Assembly (NCBI GenBank): GCA_026981655.1
Contig: JALSIJ010000219.1
Coordinates: forward strand, 1 to 47,379
Direction: 5' to 3'
Origin: Rhizobiaceae bacterium
GTDB taxonomy: Bacteria > Pseudomonadota > Alphaproteobacteria > Rhizobiales > Rhizobiaceae
Length of the DNA: 47,379 nucleotides
Shown piece by piece: positions 27,834 through 38,788 of the stretch (position 1 is its first letter; each line of letters begins with the position of its first letter). The notes below the pieces were generated by a model. It worked only from the letters and a program-made list of their open reading frames with translations. It was not told where the DNA came from and searched no databases. The position numbers were made by a program, and so were the translations under genes.

Positions 27834-28295
27834 ATGCATTTGGCTGAACTCAACATATCCAATTGGAAAATCGACCCTGCATCTGAAGGTGCGGCCGGTT
27901 TTGTCAATAATGTTGGGCGGATCAATGCTTTGGCCGAGCGCTCTCCTGGGTTTGTCTGGCGCAAAGCCGATGAAGAACGCGATGCCAATGGAAATAATGC
28001 GATTGGTGGCCCCAAAACTCTGATGACTTTGTCAGTTTGGGAAAACGCACAGGACCTGGAACAGTTTGTCTGGAATACGGTTCACAAGAAAATTTATCAA
28101 AACAAGGCGCTCTGGTTTGACCAGCTGGAGAGCCATCATCTGGTGATGTGGTGGGTTGAAGCGGGTGTTGAGCCTTCGATTGCTGAGGCAAAAAACCGGC
28201 TTGATCACCTAAACTCTCATGGCGATAGCGATCATGCCTTTGGCTGGTCGCACTTGCCGCATGTAAAACTCTGGCAGCAACAACGCTGCGCATAA
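27834..28295 (+). CDS. DUF3291 domain protein inside the nuo operon
   Basis: The 153-residue protein has the DUF3291 pattern: MHLAELNI start, GFVNNVGRINALAERSPGF-W, a central LSVWENAQDLEQFVW, and a HHLVMWWVEAG-EPS-AEAKNRL block. The family is predicted to adopt a dimeric alpha/beta-barrel (ABM-like) fold, as in small monooxygenases and haem-handling proteins, but no reaction is established. No cofactor motif is visible. It lies 19 bases after the preceding small gene and 21 bases before nuoG. The stop is followed by nuoG without a terminator, so the gene is part of the operon transcript. Confidence 0.82.
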   Translation: MHLAELNISNWKIDPASEGAAGFVNNVGRINALAERSPGFVWRKADEERDANGNNAIGGPKTLMTLSVWENAQDLEQFVWNTVHKKIYQNKALWFDQLESHHLVMWWVEAGVEPSIAEAKNRLDHLNSHGDSDHAFGWSHLPHVKLWQQQRCA

Positions 28296-28316
28296 ACGAA
28301 TAGTGAAAGCAACACG

Positions 28317-30383
28317 ATGGTAAAAATCATTGTAGACGGCAAGGAATTGGACGTTCCTGATCATTATACGCTGTTGCAGGCCTGTGAGGATGCGGGCGCT
28401 GAGGTGCCGCGTTTTTGTTTTCACGAACGCTTATCTATTGCCGGTAACTGCCGTATGTGCCTTGTGCAGGTAAAAGGTGGCCCGCCAAAGCCTGCCGCAT
28501 CCTGCGCTATGGGCGTGAAAGATTTGCGCCCCGGGCCAAATGGCGAGCCACCTGAGGTTTTCACCAATACGCCGATGGTCAAAAAAGCCCGCGAAGGAGT
28601 GATGGAGTTTTTGCTGATCAACCACCCGCTTGATTGTCCGATTTGCGATCAGGGTGGCGAATGTGATTTGCAGGATCAGGCTATGGCCTTTGGCATGGAT
28701 GCCTCGCGCTATGCGGAAAACAAGCGTGCGGTGGAAGACAAATATATCGGGCCGCTGGTCAAAACCATCATGACTCGCTGTATCCATTGTACCAGATGTG
28801 TGCGTTTTACCACCGAGATTGCCGGAATTTCCGAGTTGGGTCTTTTAGGTCGTGGTGAGGATGCGGAGATTACCACCTATCTTGAAAAAGCAATGACTTC
28901 GGAATTGCAGGGCAATGTGATTGACCTGTGCCCTGTCGGAGCCTTGACCTCACGTCCTTACGAGTTTCAGGCACGTCCGTGGGAATTGAACAAGACCGAA
29001 ACCATTGATGTGATGGATGCAGTTGGCTCTAATATTCGCGTTGATACGCGTGGCCGCGAAGTTATGCGCATTATGCCTCGGTTGAATGAGGCGGTGAATG
29101 AGGAATGGATTTCTGACAAAACCCGCTTTATCTGGGATGGCTTGCGCAGCCAACGACTGGACCAGCCCTATATCCGCAAAAATGGCAGATTAACGGCCGC
29201 GAGCTGGTCGGAAGCCTTTGATGCAATAGCAACTGTTGCCAGGAAAACCAGCGCTGACCAAATTGGAGCGATTGCCGGTGACCTTGCTTCAGTCGAAGAA
29301 ATTTACGCGCTTAAGCAGCTGATGGGCGCGCTTGGGTCGGCCAATATGGATTGCCGCGAAGAAGGTTCAGCACTTGACCCTTCGCTGGGGCGTTCAAGTT
29401 ATTTGTTTAACTCAACCATCGAAGGCATTGAAGATGCTGATGCTTTGATGATTATCGGAGCCAATCCTCGCTTTGAGGCATCGGTGCTGAATACCCGCAT
29501 TCGCAAGCGCTGGCGTACCGGTAAAATGCAAGTTGCGGTAATTGGTGAACAAGATGATTTGACCTATGATTATCACTATGTTGGTGCCGGACCGGACTCG
29601 ATTGAACAATTTATTGATCATGCGCCGACCAAGGCAGAAAAGCCGATGTTCATCATTGGTGCGGGTGCATTCACCCATAAGGACGGGGCTGGTGTTTTGG
29701 CTTCACTTGCAAAAGCGGCTAAATCCCTTGGTGTCATCAAAGATGGCTGGAACGGATTTAACATTCTGCATACGGCGGCAAGCCGGGTCGGTGGGCTGGA
29801 TCTCGGATTTGTGCCGGGTGAGGGCGCAAAGAATACCAGCGAAATGCTCAGCAATACGGAATTGCTGTTCCTTTTGGGGGCAGATGAGCTGGATATGATG
29901 AAACGCACCCGTGGATTTACCGTTTATATTGGTAGCCACGGCGATGTTGGGGCACACCACTGCGATGTGATTTTGCCGGCGGCTGCCTATACCGAAAAAT
30001 CGGGAACCTGGGTGAATACCGAAGGACGCGTACAGCGCGGCAGCCGGGCGGCATTTGCGCCGGGTGATGCGCGCGAAGACTGGGCGATAATTCGTGCCCT
30101 TTCTGATGTGTTGGGCAAGAAATTGCCGTTTGACTCTCTGGCGCAATTGCGTTCAAAGCTGTTTGAGGAATACCCGCATTTTGCAGCGATTGACGAGATC
30201 GCAGCAGGCGATGAAGCAGGCGTTGAGAACATGGCTAAAGGCAAGGTCGGAAAGCTTGGAAAGACGGCATTTGTTTCTCCCGTTACGGATTTTTATATGA
30301 CCAACCCTATTGCGCGTGCATCGGCCGTTATGGCGGAGTGCTCGGCTCTTGCAAATGGGCAAAAGCAGGAGGCGGCGGAGTAG
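28317..30383 (+). CDS. nuoG: NADH-quinone oxidoreductase subunit G
   Basis: The 688-residue 75-kDa subunit carries most peripheral-arm clusters. The N-terminal ferredoxin-like domain has 2Fe-2S ligands in [15 protein letters not shown] and a later AASC. A histidine-ligated 4Fe-4S site follows in [19 protein letters not shown], then CIHCTRC for another cluster with a distal cysteine in IDLCPVGAL. The remainder is a molybdopterin-oxidoreductase-like domain that no longer binds molybdenum in complex I. It joins NuoE and NuoF to the quinone module. nuoH begins 4 bases after its stop. Confidence 0.98.
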   Translation: MVKIIVDGKELDVPDHYTLLQACEDAGAEVPRFCFHERLSIAGNCRMCLVQVKGGPPKPAASCAMGVKDLRPGPNGEPPEVFTNTPMVKKAREGVMEFLLINHPLDCPICDQGGECDLQDQAMAFGMDASRYAENKRAVEDKYIGPLVKTIMTRCIHCTRCVRFTTEIAGISELGLLGRGEDAEITTYLEKAMTSELQGNVIDLCPVGALTSRPYEFQARPWELNKTETIDVMDAVGSNIRVDTRGREVMRIMPRLNEAVNEEWISDKTRFIWDGLRSQRLDQPYIRKNGRLTAASWSEAFDAIATVARKTSADQIGAIAGDLASVEEIYALKQLMGALGSANMDCREEGSALDPSLGRSSYLFNSTIEGIEDADALMIIGANPRFEASVLNTRIRKRWRTGKMQVAVIGEQDDLTYDYHYVGAGPDSIEQFIDHAPTKAEKPMFIIGAGAFTHKDGAGVLASLAKAAKSLGVIKDGWNGFNILHTAASRVGGLDLGFVPGEGAKNTSEMLSNTELLFLLGADELDMMKRTRGFTVYIGSHGDVGAHHCDVILPAAAYTEKSGTWVNTEGRVQRGSRAAFAPGDAREDWAIIRALSDVLGKKLPFDSLAQLRSKLFEEYPHFAAIDEIAAGDEAGVENMAKGKVGKLGKTAFVSPVTDFYMTNPIARASAVMAECSALANGQKQEAAE

Positions 30384-30387
30384 TCTG

Positions 30388-31434
30388 ATGGAAGCTGGTT
30401 TCTTCGATACATATATCTGGCCGGGCATTGTTATCTTTGCCCAAAGTCTGCTTATGTTGGTGGCGCTGCTGATTACGGTTGCCTATATCATTTACGCAGA
30501 CCGTAAAATCTGGGCAGCGGTACATATGCGCCGTGGCCCCAATGTGGTTGGCCCGTGGGGGCTGTTGCAATCATTTGCTGATATGCTGAAATTTGTGTTC
30601 AAGGAACCGATAATTCCGGCGGCTTCATCAAAAGTTGTATTCCTGCTGGCGCCGCTTATTTCTGTTACTATGGCATTTGCCGCATGGGCGGTTATCCCGG
30701 TCAATGAAAACTGGGTTGTGGCCGACATCAATGTGGGCATTTTATATGTATTCGCATTCTCTTCTTTGGAAGTTTATGGCGTGATCATGGGCGGTTGGGC
30801 ATCCAACTCCAAATATCCGTTTCTTGCAGCCCTTCGTTCGGCCGCGCAGATGGTTTCCTATGAAGTTTCTATCGGGTTCGTCATCGTCACCGTTCTTCTT
30901 TGTGTTGGTTCGCTCAATCTTACGGACATTGTGCTGGCGCAGCAGGTGGGTATTGGCACCAATCTTGGTATGCCGAATTCGTTCCTCGATTGGCATTGGC
31001 TGCCATTGTTCCCGATGTTTATCATATTCTTTATTTCCACATTGGCGGAAACCAACCGTCCGCCATTTGATCTGGTGGAAGCTGAGTCTGAACTTGTTGC
31101 CGGCCATATGGTCGAATATTCGTCGACCCCGTATATGCTTTATATGCTGGCGGAATATGTATCGATATTGCTGCTTTCATCACTGATGGTGATTTTGTTT
31201 CTCGGCGGCTGGTTGCCTCCGGTCGATATTGCCGTGCTCAACTGGGTGCCGGGCATAATCTGGTTCGTTGGCAAGGTCTTCATGGTTTTCTTTATGATAT
31301 CGATGGTCAAAGTTTTTGTGCCGCGTTATCGCTATGACCAGTTGATGCGCCTTGGCTGGAAAGTCTTTTTACCGATTTCTCTGTTTATGGTCTTTGCCAC
31401 CGCTTTGGTGTTGCTTTTGACCGGAACAGCGTAG
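30388..31434 (+). CDS. nuoH: NADH-quinone oxidoreductase subunit H
   Basis: The 348-residue integral membrane subunit has about eight helices. It has the family motifs [20 protein letters not shown] near the N-terminus and [20 protein letters not shown] in the centre, the acidic loop that helps form the quinone chamber and the first proton channel. ATG 30388 is chosen because GGAG at 30377-30380 lies upstream and the homologous N-terminus starts here. The frame also runs back into nuoG, but that extension is out-of-frame nuoG sequence. Confidence 0.97.
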   Translation: MEAGFFDTYIWPGIVIFAQSLLMLVALLITVAYIIYADRKIWAAVHMRRGPNVVGPWGLLQSFADMLKFVFKEPIIPAASSKVVFLLAPLISVTMAFAAWAVIPVNENWVVADINVGILYVFAFSSLEVYGVIMGGWASNSKYPFLAALRSAAQMVSYEVSIGFVIVTVLLCVGSLNLTDIVLAQQVGIGTNLGMPNSFLDWHWLPLFPMFIIFFISTLAETNRPPFDLVEAESELVAGHMVEYSSTPYMLYMLAEYVSILLLSSLMVILFLGGWLPPVDIAVLNWVPGIIWFVGKVFMVFFMISMVKVFVPRYRYDQLMRLGWKVFLPISLFMVFATALVLLLTGTA

Positions 31435-31444
31435 GAGAGCGATT

Positions 31445-31936
31445 ATGGCAAGATTGGACCAAGCGGCAAAATCACTCTTTTTGAAAGAGTTTGTCTCGGC
31501 ATTCTTTTTGGCAATGCGCTATTTCTTTGCGCCCAAGGCAACTATCAATTACCCGTTTGAAAAAGGCCCGATCTCTCCACGCTTTCGGGGCGAACATGCG
31601 CTTCGCCGCTATCCCAATGGCGAGGAGCGTTGCATTGCCTGCAAATTGTGTGAAGCTATTTGCCCGGCTCAGGCGATTACCATTGAGGCTGGACCGCGCA
31701 ATAATGACGGAACCAGACGCACCGTTCGATATGACATTGATATGGTCAAATGTATCTATTGCGGGTTCTGTCAGGAAGCCTGTCCGGTCGATGCGATTGT
31801 CGAGGGGCCGAACTTCGAGTTTGCAACAGAAACCCGCGAAGAACTGTATTATGACAAGGATCGGCTATTGGCGAATGGCGATCGGTGGGAGCAGGAACTG
31901 GCTCAAAATATCAAACTGGATTCTCCCTATCGATAA
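31445..31936 (+). CDS. nuoI: NADH-quinone oxidoreductase subunit I
   Basis: The 163-residue subunit has two 4Fe-4S ferredoxin motifs, [16 protein letters not shown] and [16 protein letters not shown], which carry clusters N6a and N6b between NuoG and NuoB. The N-terminal amphipathic region attaches to the membrane arm. The gene follows nuoH after 10 bases. A 72-base gap without a recognisable gene separates it from nuoJ. Confidence 0.98.
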   Translation: MARLDQAAKSLFLKEFVSAFFLAMRYFFAPKATINYPFEKGPISPRFRGEHALRRYPNGEERCIACKLCEAICPAQAITIEAGPRNNDGTRRTVRYDIDMVKCIYCGFCQEACPVDAIVEGPNFEFATETREELYYDKDRLLANGDRWEQELAQNIKLDSPYR

Positions 31937-32008
31937 GAGAAGAATTGAACTTAAAATGATGCGAATGAACATGCTAAATTGCTATAAAAACACAAAGGGT
32001 GAAGGACA

Positions 32009-32626
32009 ATGACATTTTTGACTGCAATGTTCTTTTACCTGTTTTCCGGTGTTGCCATTGGTGCGGCGCTGATGGTGATTTCGTCCAGAAATCCGGTTCA
32101 TTCTGTATTATTTTTGATCCTGGCATTTTTCAACGGCGCGGGTCTATTCATGATCGCCGGCGCGGAATTTCTGGCACTGATACTCATCGTTGTTTATGTG
32201 GGCGCGGTGGCGGTGTTGTTTCTGTTTGTGGTGATGATGCTGGATGTCGATTTTGTTGAGCTGCGGCAGGGGTTTTTGCAATATTTGCCTGTCGGTTCAG
32301 TCGTCGGGTTGGTGTTGCTCGGTGAATTGCTGATCGTGCTTGGTGCTTCCATCATTTCACCGGAGATCGCTGGCACAGCGTTGCAGCCTATTCCAGATCC
32401 GGCAATACGCTCCAATACGGCTGCACTGGGTGATGTGCTTTATACGCATTACATTTTTTACTTCCAGTTGGCAGGGCTTATTTTGCTGGTGGCAATGATC
32501 GGGGCGATCGTTTTGACACTGCATCATCGTCCAAAAGTGCAACGCCAGAATATTTCTGATCAGGTGGCACGCACCAAGGAAACCTCGATTGAAGTTAAAC
32601 AGGTTGAATCGGGTAGGGGCATCTGA
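32009..32626 (+). CDS. nuoJ: NADH-quinone oxidoreductase subunit J
   Basis: The 205-residue membrane subunit has five hydrophobic segments and the NuoJ pattern: NPVHSVLFLILAFFN-AGLF near residue 29, then GAEFLALILIVVYVGAVAVLFLFVVMMLD. Its third helix takes part in coupling quinone reduction to proton transfer. GAAGGA precedes the start. The C-terminal tail after about residue 180 is hydrophilic and variable. Confidence 0.97.
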   Translation: MTFLTAMFFYLFSGVAIGAALMVISSRNPVHSVLFLILAFFNGAGLFMIAGAEFLALILIVVYVGAVAVLFLFVVMMLDVDFVELRQGFLQYLPVGSVVGLVLLGELLIVLGASIISPEIAGTALQPIPDPAIRSNTAALGDVLYTHYIFYFQLAGLILLVAMIGAIVLTLHHRPKVQRQNISDQVARTKETSIEVKQVESGRGI

Positions 32627-32675
32627 TGATGATTGGCACGAAAAATTATAGGTTATCTGGCGCAAGGATGCTCCC

Positions 32676-32984
32676 ATGGAAATAGGTCTTTCCCATTATC
32701 TCACCGTCGGGGCCATCTTGTTCACGCTTGGCATTCTGGGCATTTTTCTCAATCGGAAAAATGTCATCGTTATCCTGATGTCGATTGAGTTGATATTGCT
32801 TGCGGTGAACTTGAACCTTGTCGCATTCTCCCAACATCTGGGCGATTTGACCGGGCAGGTTTTCGCGTTGTTTGTGCTAACCGTTGCTGCTGCTGAGGCG
32901 GCAATCGGGCTGGCAATTCTCGTGGTATTCTTCCGTAACCGTGGTTCAATCGCGGTTGAAGACGTTAATATGATGAAGGGCTAG
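32676..32984 (+). CDS. nuoK: NADH-quinone oxidoreductase subunit K
   Basis: The 102-residue three-helix subunit has the NuoK signature, including [19 protein letters not shown] with its conserved membrane glutamate and [12 protein letters not shown] with the second glutamate. These residues form part of the central proton path. It is related to MrpC-type antiporter subunits. The 9-base gap to nuoL indicates tight coupling. Confidence 0.97.
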   Translation: MEIGLSHYLTVGAILFTLGILGIFLNRKNVIVILMSIELILLAVNLNLVAFSQHLGDLTGQVFALFVLTVAAAEAAIGLAILVVFFRNRGSIAVEDVNMMKG

Positions 32985-32993
32985 AGCAAAATC

Positions 32994-34979
32994 ATGTACC
33001 AAGCCATCGTCTTTTTACCCCTGATCGGATTTTTAATCGCGGGCCTTGCCGGGCGCTCCATTGGAGCCAGAGCCAGTGAGCTGATTACCTCCGGGTTGCT
33101 GGTGATTTCCGCATTGCTTTCCTGGGTTGCCTTCATTTCCTTTGGGTTGGGGGATGAGAAGTCATTTGTCATTCCGATCATGCGCTGGGTCAATTCCGGC
33201 AACCTCAATGTCGACTGGTCGCTTTATATCGACACGCTGACGGTGGTTATGCTGGTTGTGGTCAATACAGTTTCCGCGCTCGTGCATATTTACTCGATAG
33301 GCTACATGCATTCAGACCCGCATCGCCCGCGTTTCTTTGCCTATTTATCGCTGTTCACCTTCTCGATGTTGATGCTGGTGACCGCCGGAAACCTGATGCA
33401 GATGTTCTTTGGCTGGGAGGGCGTTGGCCTTGCCTCCTATCTGCTGATTGGGTTCTGGTATAAAAAACCATCGGCCAATGCGGCTGCAATGAAAGCCTTC
33501 ATTGTCAACAGGATTGGTGACTTTGGCTTTGCGCTTGGTATCTTTGGTGTGTTCGTATTGTTTGATACGATTAATCTGGATACGGTTTTTGCCAATGCGG
33601 CAAGCTTTGCCGGTCAAGAGGGTGGAGAGAATGCTGCACCTGTATTAAACTTCGCCGGATATGCGCTGGACCGTTCCTCGGCCATCACCATTGTTTGCCT
33701 GCTGTTGTTTATGGGGGCGATGGGCAAATCTGCCCAGTTCCTTTTGCACACATGGCTGCCCGATGCGATGGAGGGGCCAACGCCGGTTTCAGCATTGATC
33801 CATGCGGCAACTATGGTAACAGCTGGTGTGTTTCTCGTAGCGCGCATGTCGCCGCTATTTGAATTGTCGGTCACGGCGCTCACTGTGGTTACGTTTATTG
33901 GTGCGACGACCGCGTTTTTTGCGGCCACCGTTGGGCTGGTGCAAAACGACATCAAGCGGGTAATTGCCTATTCCACCTGCTCGCAGCTTGGCTATATGTT
34001 TGCAGCGCTCGGTGTCGGGGCCTATGGCCCGGCGATATTCCATTTATTTACCCACGCATTCTTTAAGGCGCTGCTGTTCTTATCGGCGGGTTCTGTCATT
34101 CACGCCGTTGGCGATGAGCAGGATATGCGGCGCATGGGTGGGCTTCGCAAGCACATTCCAAAAACCTATTGGATGATGATTATTGGTACTGTTGCGCTGA
34201 CCGGTGTTGGTATTCCTGGAACCATTTTGGGAACGGCCGGGTTCTTTTCTAAGGACGCTATTATCGAAAGTCTTTATGTCGGCCAAAACTCATGGGCGGG
34301 CTATGCCTTTGGCATGACGGTGATTGCCGCATTGTTTACCAGCTTTTATTCTTGGCGGTTGATATTCATGACCTTCCACGGTCGCGAACGGGCACCTGCA
34401 GATGTGATGGCGCATATTCATGACAGCCCGAAGGTTATGATGGTCCCGCTGTATATTCTGGCCGCCGGCGCGCTTTTTGCCGGTGTCATGTTCTACGGCA
34501 TCTTTATCGGCGACGGTTATTCCGATTTCTGGAAGGGCGCGTTGTTTACCTCAGCGGAAAACGAAATTCTGCACGACATACATGGCGTGCCATTGTGGGT
34601 GAAACTATCACCATTTATCATGATGGTGACAGGCTTCTTCCTTGCCTGGTTGTTTTATATTCGCTCTACCTATCTGCCGGGCGAATTGGCAAAGCAGCAT
34701 CCGGGCCTCTACAAATTCCTACTCAATAAATGGTATTTCGATGAGATCTACGACTTTCTGTTCGTCAACCCGGCCAAGTGGCTTGGTCGCTTCCTTTGGA
34801 AAAAAGGCGATGGCTGGATGATTGATGGATTTGGCCCGGATGGCATTTCAGCCCGGGTACTTGATATTACCAATCGCGTTGTGCGCCTGCAGTCCGGTTA
34901 TCTGTATCACTATGCATTTGCCATGTTGATCGGGGCCGCTGCTCTGACCACCTGGATGATGTTCGGGGGGGCAGGCTAA
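32994..34979 (+). CDS. nuoL: NADH-quinone oxidoreductase subunit L
   Basis: The 661-residue antiporter-like subunit has about 16 helices and the long C-terminal lateral helix typical of NuoL. Core motifs are [19 protein letters not shown] with the key glutamate, [33 protein letters not shown] with the key lysine, and the discontinuous-helix region around [13 protein letters not shown]. It is the distal proton pump of complex I. Its last base is the first base of nuoM. Confidence 0.98.
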   Translation: MYQAIVFLPLIGFLIAGLAGRSIGARASELITSGLLVISALLSWVAFISFGLGDEKSFVIPIMRWVNSGNLNVDWSLYIDTLTVVMLVVVNTVSALVHIYSIGYMHSDPHRPRFFAYLSLFTFSMLMLVTAGNLMQMFFGWEGVGLASYLLIGFWYKKPSANAAAMKAFIVNRIGDFGFALGIFGVFVLFDTINLDTVFANAASFAGQEGGENAAPVLNFAGYALDRSSAITIVCLLLFMGAMGKSAQFLLHTWLPDAMEGPTPVSALIHAATMVTAGVFLVARMSPLFELSVTALTVVTFIGATTAFFAATVGLVQNDIKRVIAYSTCSQLGYMFAALGVGAYGPAIFHLFTHAFFKALLFLSAGSVIHAVGDEQDMRRMGGLRKHIPKTYWMMIIGTVALTGVGIPGTILGTAGFFSKDAIIESLYVGQNSWAGYAFGMTVIAALFTSFYSWRLIFMTFHGRERAPADVMAHIHDSPKVMMVPLYILAAGALFAGVMFYGIFIGDGYSDFWKGALFTSAENEILHDIHGVPLWVKLSPFIMMVTGFFLAWLFYIRSTYLPGELAKQHPGLYKFLLNKWYFDEIYDFLFVNPAKWLGRFLWKKGDGWMIDGFGPDGISARVLDITNRVVRLQSGYLYHYAFAMLIGAAALTTWMMFGGAG

Positions 34980-36496
34980 TGGCGAGCTGGCCTATTTTAT
35001 CAATTGTAACCTTTCTGCCGCTGGTGGGTGCTGCGATTATCCTGCTTATTTGGGATGACAACGAAGTCAGCCGCCGCAATGTTAAAAATGTGGCGCTGTG
35101 GACCACGCTGCTAACCTTCTTCCTTTCCATCTTTATATGGATTGAATTTGATAATTCGGTTGCCGGTTTTCAAATGGTAGAAAAAGCCGATTGGCTGGGA
35201 AGCATATCCTATCATCTGGGTGTTGATGGCATTTCGATGCTGTTCATTATCCTCACAACATTCCTGATGCCATTTTGCATATTGGCAAGCTGGGAGAGCA
35301 TCCAGAACCGTGTACGCGAATATATGATCGCCTTCCTCATTCTGGAAACCTTGATGATCGGCGTATTTTGTACACTCGATATTGTACTGTTCTATGTGTT
35401 CTTCGAGGCTGGCCTTATTCCAATGTTCCTGATTATTGGAGTTTGGGGTGGCAAGCGCCGGGTTTATGCAAGTTTCAAGTTCTTCCTTTACACCTTGGTC
35501 GGTTCGGTTCTTATGTTGCTGGCTATTATGGCGATGTATTGGGAAGCTGGAACAACGGATATTCCGGCACTACTGGAATATAATTTCCCGGCATCCATGC
35601 AAACATGGCTTTGGCTGGCTTTCTTTGCCTCATTTGCGGTAAAAATGCCGATGTGGCCAGTTCATACCTGGTTGCCCGATGCGCATGTGGAAGCGCCAAC
35701 GGCCGGGTCGGTTATTTTGGCTGGTATCCTGCTGAAAATGGGCGGTTACGGATTTCTTCGGTTCTCGCTGCCAATGTTCCCGCTGGCCAGTGCTGATTTT
35801 GCACCGATGGTTTATACGCTTTCGATTATTGCGATTATCTACACATCACTTGTGGCGCTGATGCAAGAGGATATGAAGAAGCTGATTGCCTATTCGTCCG
35901 TTGCCCATATGGGTTATGTGACGATGGGCCTGTTCACGATGACTGCACAGGGCGTGCAGGGCGGTATCTTCCAGATGTTGTCGCATGGTCTTGTATCGGG
36001 CGCCTTGTTCCTTTGTGTTGGTGTTGTCTACGACCGGATGCATACGCGCGAGATTGCTGCCTATGGCGGCCTGGTCAATCGGATGCCGAAATATGCGGTG
36101 GTGTTTTTGATCTTCACGCTGGCCAATGTCGGCATGCCGGGTACGTCTGGTTTTGTTGGCGAGTTTCTCACCATTCTTGGTGCATTCATTGCCAATACCT
36201 GGGTTGCAATTTTTGCCACAACAGGTGTCATCCTTTCTGCTGCCTATGCGCTTTGGCTCTATCGCCGGGTGGTGTATGGCGCATTGGAAAAAGAAAGCCT
36301 GAGAGAGATTCTCGATCTTTCGGGGCGTGAAAAACTTATGCTCTATCCGCTTGTTGCGCTGGTGATATTTTATGGGTTTTATCCGGCGCCGATATTTGAT
36401 GTTACACAGGTGTCGGTTGACGCGCTGATCGCAAATTATCAAAACGCATTGGATGTTGCCAATGAGGCCGCAAAAACCGCCGCGGCCACCCAATGA
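34979..36496 (+). CDS. nuoM: NADH-quinone oxidoreductase subunit M
   Basis: The 505-residue antiporter-like subunit has about 14 helices. It shows [18 protein letters not shown] with the coupling glutamate, [27 protein letters not shown] with the coupling lysine, and [12 protein letters not shown]. It is the middle proton pump. It overlaps nuoL by one base and is followed by nuoN after 49 bases. Confidence 0.98.
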   Translation: MASWPILSIVTFLPLVGAAIILLIWDDNEVSRRNVKNVALWTTLLTFFLSIFIWIEFDNSVAGFQMVEKADWLGSISYHLGVDGISMLFIILTTFLMPFCILASWESIQNRVREYMIAFLILETLMIGVFCTLDIVLFYVFFEAGLIPMFLIIGVWGGKRRVYASFKFFLYTLVGSVLMLLAIMAMYWEAGTTDIPALLEYNFPASMQTWLWLAFFASFAVKMPMWPVHTWLPDAHVEAPTAGSVILAGILLKMGGYGFLRFSLPMFPLASADFAPMVYTLSIIAIIYTSLVALMQEDMKKLIAYSSVAHMGYVTMGLFTMTAQGVQGGIFQMLSHGLVSGALFLCVGVVYDRMHTREIAAYGGLVNRMPKYAVVFLIFTLANVGMPGTSGFVGEFLTILGAFIANTWVAIFATTGVILSAAYALWLYRRVVYGALEKESLREILDLSGREKLMLYPLVALVIFYGFYPAPIFDVTQVSVDALIANYQNALDVANEAAKTAAATQ

Positions 36497-36545
36497 TGAA
36501 TGTTGAAATGCAAACTGGTTATTTAGTTTTGAAAGACAGATTGAA

Positions 36546-37985
36546 ATGCAGCCTGTAATCGATTTAACAAATCTGGCTCTGGCCTATCCGGAAATGATGC
36601 TTGCCGTCGGAGCAATGGTATTGTTGATGATCGGTACGTTTTCCGGCGAAGCCTCCGTCCGCCTTGTAACTGGACTTTCCGTCGCTTTGCTGGTTGCAAC
36701 CGGCCTTTGGCTTGCCTTCATGACCGGTGAGGGCACCGCATTTCACGGGGTGTTTATTCTCGATCCGTTTGCCCATTTCATGAAAATTCTGGTGCTTATT
36801 GGTTCCGCGTTGGCGATTGCCATGTCGGTCAGTTTTGCGCGGGTAGAAAAATTCGCCCGGTTTGAATATCCAATTTTGATTATTCTCGCCACCACTGGCA
36901 TGATGCTGATGATTTCTGCTGGCGATCTTATTGCGCTTTATATGGGGTTGGAGCTGCAATCTCTGGCACTTTATGTGATCGCGGCAATTAATCGGGACTC
37001 GCTTCGTTCCACGGAAGCCGGGCTTAAATATTTCGTGCTTGGCGCATTGTCGTCGGGCATGTTGCTCTATGGATCATCATTGATTTATGGGTTTACCGGC
37101 CAAACCGGATTTGTCGAAATTGCGCAGGCTATCACCAATCACGGAAGCTCTTTGGGTATTGTTTTCGGGCTTGTCTTTGTGCTTGCGGGCGTGGCATTCA
37201 AGATTTCTGCAGTGCCGTTTCATATGTGGACCCCGGATGTCTACGAGGGGGCGCCGACCCCGGTGACCGCGTTTTTTGCAGCCGCTCCAAAAATTGCAGC
37301 AATGGCATTGTTTGTTCGCATCGTGATGACCGCGTTTGAGCCTATTACCACCGACTGGCAGCAAATTGTGGTGTTTGTTTCGCTTGCATCTATGGTGCTT
37401 GGTGCATTTGCGGCGATCGGTCAGACCAATATCAAACGGCTGATGGCCTATTCTTCAATTGGCCATATGGGCTTTGCGCTGGTGGGGTTGGCTGCTGGCA
37501 ATCAGGCAGGAATTACCGGCGTTGTACTTTACATGGTTATTTATATGGCCATGACACTTGGGGCGTTTGCCTGTATTTTGGCTATGCGTCGCAAGGATGG
37601 CATGGTTGAAAATATCAACGATCTTGCGGGGCTTTCCTCCAGCAATCCGGTTATGGCATTGTTTTTAACGGCTTTGATGTTCTCGCTTGCCGGTATTCCT
37701 CCGCTCGCCGGATTTTGGGCCAAGTGGTATGTGTTTCTCGCCGCAATGGAAGCGCATTTATACATGCTTGCTATTGTTGGTGTTCTGGCCAGTGTGGTTG
37801 GTGCATTCTACTATTTGCGAATAATCAAGATTATTTGGATGGACGAGCCTACGGGTTCTTTCATGCCAATGGCGGGCGAGTTACGGTTGGTGCTTGGAGC
37901 CAGCGGGTTGTTCGTGATTTTCTATGTTCTGTTTGGCGGTTCACTGCTTACCACGGCCGAAACTGCGGCGCGGAGCTTCTTCTGA
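36546..37985 (+). CDS. nuoN: NADH-quinone oxidoreductase subunit N
   Basis: The 479-residue antiporter-like subunit has [16 protein letters not shown] with the conserved glutamate, [31 protein letters not shown] with the coupling lysine, and [16 protein letters not shown]. It is the proton pump closest to NuoK. Its TGA stop (37983-37985) overlaps the probable CTG start of birA, and a GGAG inside its last codons (37972-37975) serves as the likely ribosome site for birA. Confidence 0.98.
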   Translation: MQPVIDLTNLALAYPEMMLAVGAMVLLMIGTFSGEASVRLVTGLSVALLVATGLWLAFMTGEGTAFHGVFILDPFAHFMKILVLIGSALAIAMSVSFARVEKFARFEYPILIILATTGMMLMISAGDLIALYMGLELQSLALYVIAAINRDSLRSTEAGLKYFVLGALSSGMLLYGSSLIYGFTGQTGFVEIAQAITNHGSSLGIVFGLVFVLAGVAFKISAVPFHMWTPDVYEGAPTPVTAFFAAAPKIAAMALFVRIVMTAFEPITTDWQQIVVFVSLASMVLGAFAAIGQTNIKRLMAYSSIGHMGFALVGLAAGNQAGITGVVLYMVIYMAMTLGAFACILAMRRKDGMVENINDLAGLSSSNPVMALFLTALMFSLAGIPPLAGFWAKWYVFLAAMEAHLYMLAIVGVLASVVGAFYYLRIIKIIWMDEPTGSFMPMAGELRLVLGASGLFVIFYVLFGGSLLTTAETAARSFF

Positions 37986-38788
37986 TCGGCAAACAAATAC
38001 GGGTTCCAGGCCTGCCGGTAGAGATCGGCAATGGATATTCGCACCTGGCATTTGAAAAACTCGGTTCGACAAATTCGGAATGCATCCAAAGAGCCTTGGC
38101 GGGCAGCGATGGCAACCTGTGGATTACAGCAGTAACGCAAAGTGGCGGAAAAGCCCGGCGGGGGCGCGAATGGGTCTCCAGAAAAGGCAACCTGTTTGCC
38201 TCGCTATTGCTGGTAAACGAATTGGGCGTGCAGGATACATCCACTTTGCCCTTCGTCGCATCACTTGCTGTGGTTGAGGCAATTGAGAAATCCATTTCAG
38301 CTGAAACGGGTAATGCGCCGGTAAAAATCAAATGGCCAAATGATGTGCTTTTCAATAGCAAAAAAATCAGTGGAATATTGCTAGAGGCAAGTGTTACCCC
38401 AAGCGGTAGGCGGGCAATGGTGATAGGGTGTGGTATTAACTGTGCACATTCACCAAATTCGGCACTTTATCCGGCGACCTCTTTGCATGAAGAGGGCTAT
38501 AAGGTTTCGGTGGGCGCATTATTTTTAGCGCTCGGTGATGCGATGCATCGCTATTTGTCAATTTGGAATAATGGTGCTGGGTTTGCTGAAATCAGACAGC
38601 TCTGGCTTAAAAAAGCCGCGGGGGTTGGTGAGACGATCATCGCTCGATTCGATAATTCCAGTAAAAGTGGTAAGTTCGTTGATATAGACCAAAGTGGCCG
38701 CCTGATTCTAGCGACTGATGCTGGTGAGATACTTATTTCGGCAGCAGATATATTCTTTGGTTTGGGGCAGGATAACGATAGTGAATAA
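37982..38788 (+). CDS. birA: Biotin-[acetyl-CoA-carboxylase] ligase without DNA-binding domain
   Basis: The 268-residue enzyme makes biotinyl-AMP and attaches biotin to carboxylase carrier proteins. Visible motifs are FEKLGSTN, the biotin loop [26 protein letters not shown] and GILLEA, with a small C-terminal SH3-like domain. It lacks the N-terminal helix-turn-helix of E. coli BirA, so it should not repress biotin genes. The loop reads GKARRG rather than the classic GRGRRG. No ATG, GTG or TTG lies in frame between nuoN sequence and the conserved domain. CTG 37982, overlapping the nuoN stop and placed 6 bases after GGAG, is the best start. Confidence 0.85.
   Translation: MIGKQIRVPGLPVEIGNGYSHLAFEKLGSTNSECIQRALAGSDGNLWITAVTQSGGKARRGREWVSRKGNLFASLLLVNELGVQDTSTLPFVASLAVVEAIEKSISAETGNAPVKIKWPNDVLFNSKKISGILLEASVTPSGRRAMVIGCGINCAHSPNSALYPATSLHEEGYKVSVGALFLALGDAMHRYLSIWNNGAGFAEIRQLWLKKAAGVGETIIARFDNSSKSGKFVDIDQSGRLILATDAGEILISAADIFFGLGQDNDSE

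Noticed and set aside
37715-37981. Upstream extension of birA using a normal start codon inside nuoN
   Set aside because: The added residues are out-of-frame nuoN, rich in Cys and Trp and unlike any biotin ligase; the CTG with GGAG is more economical.
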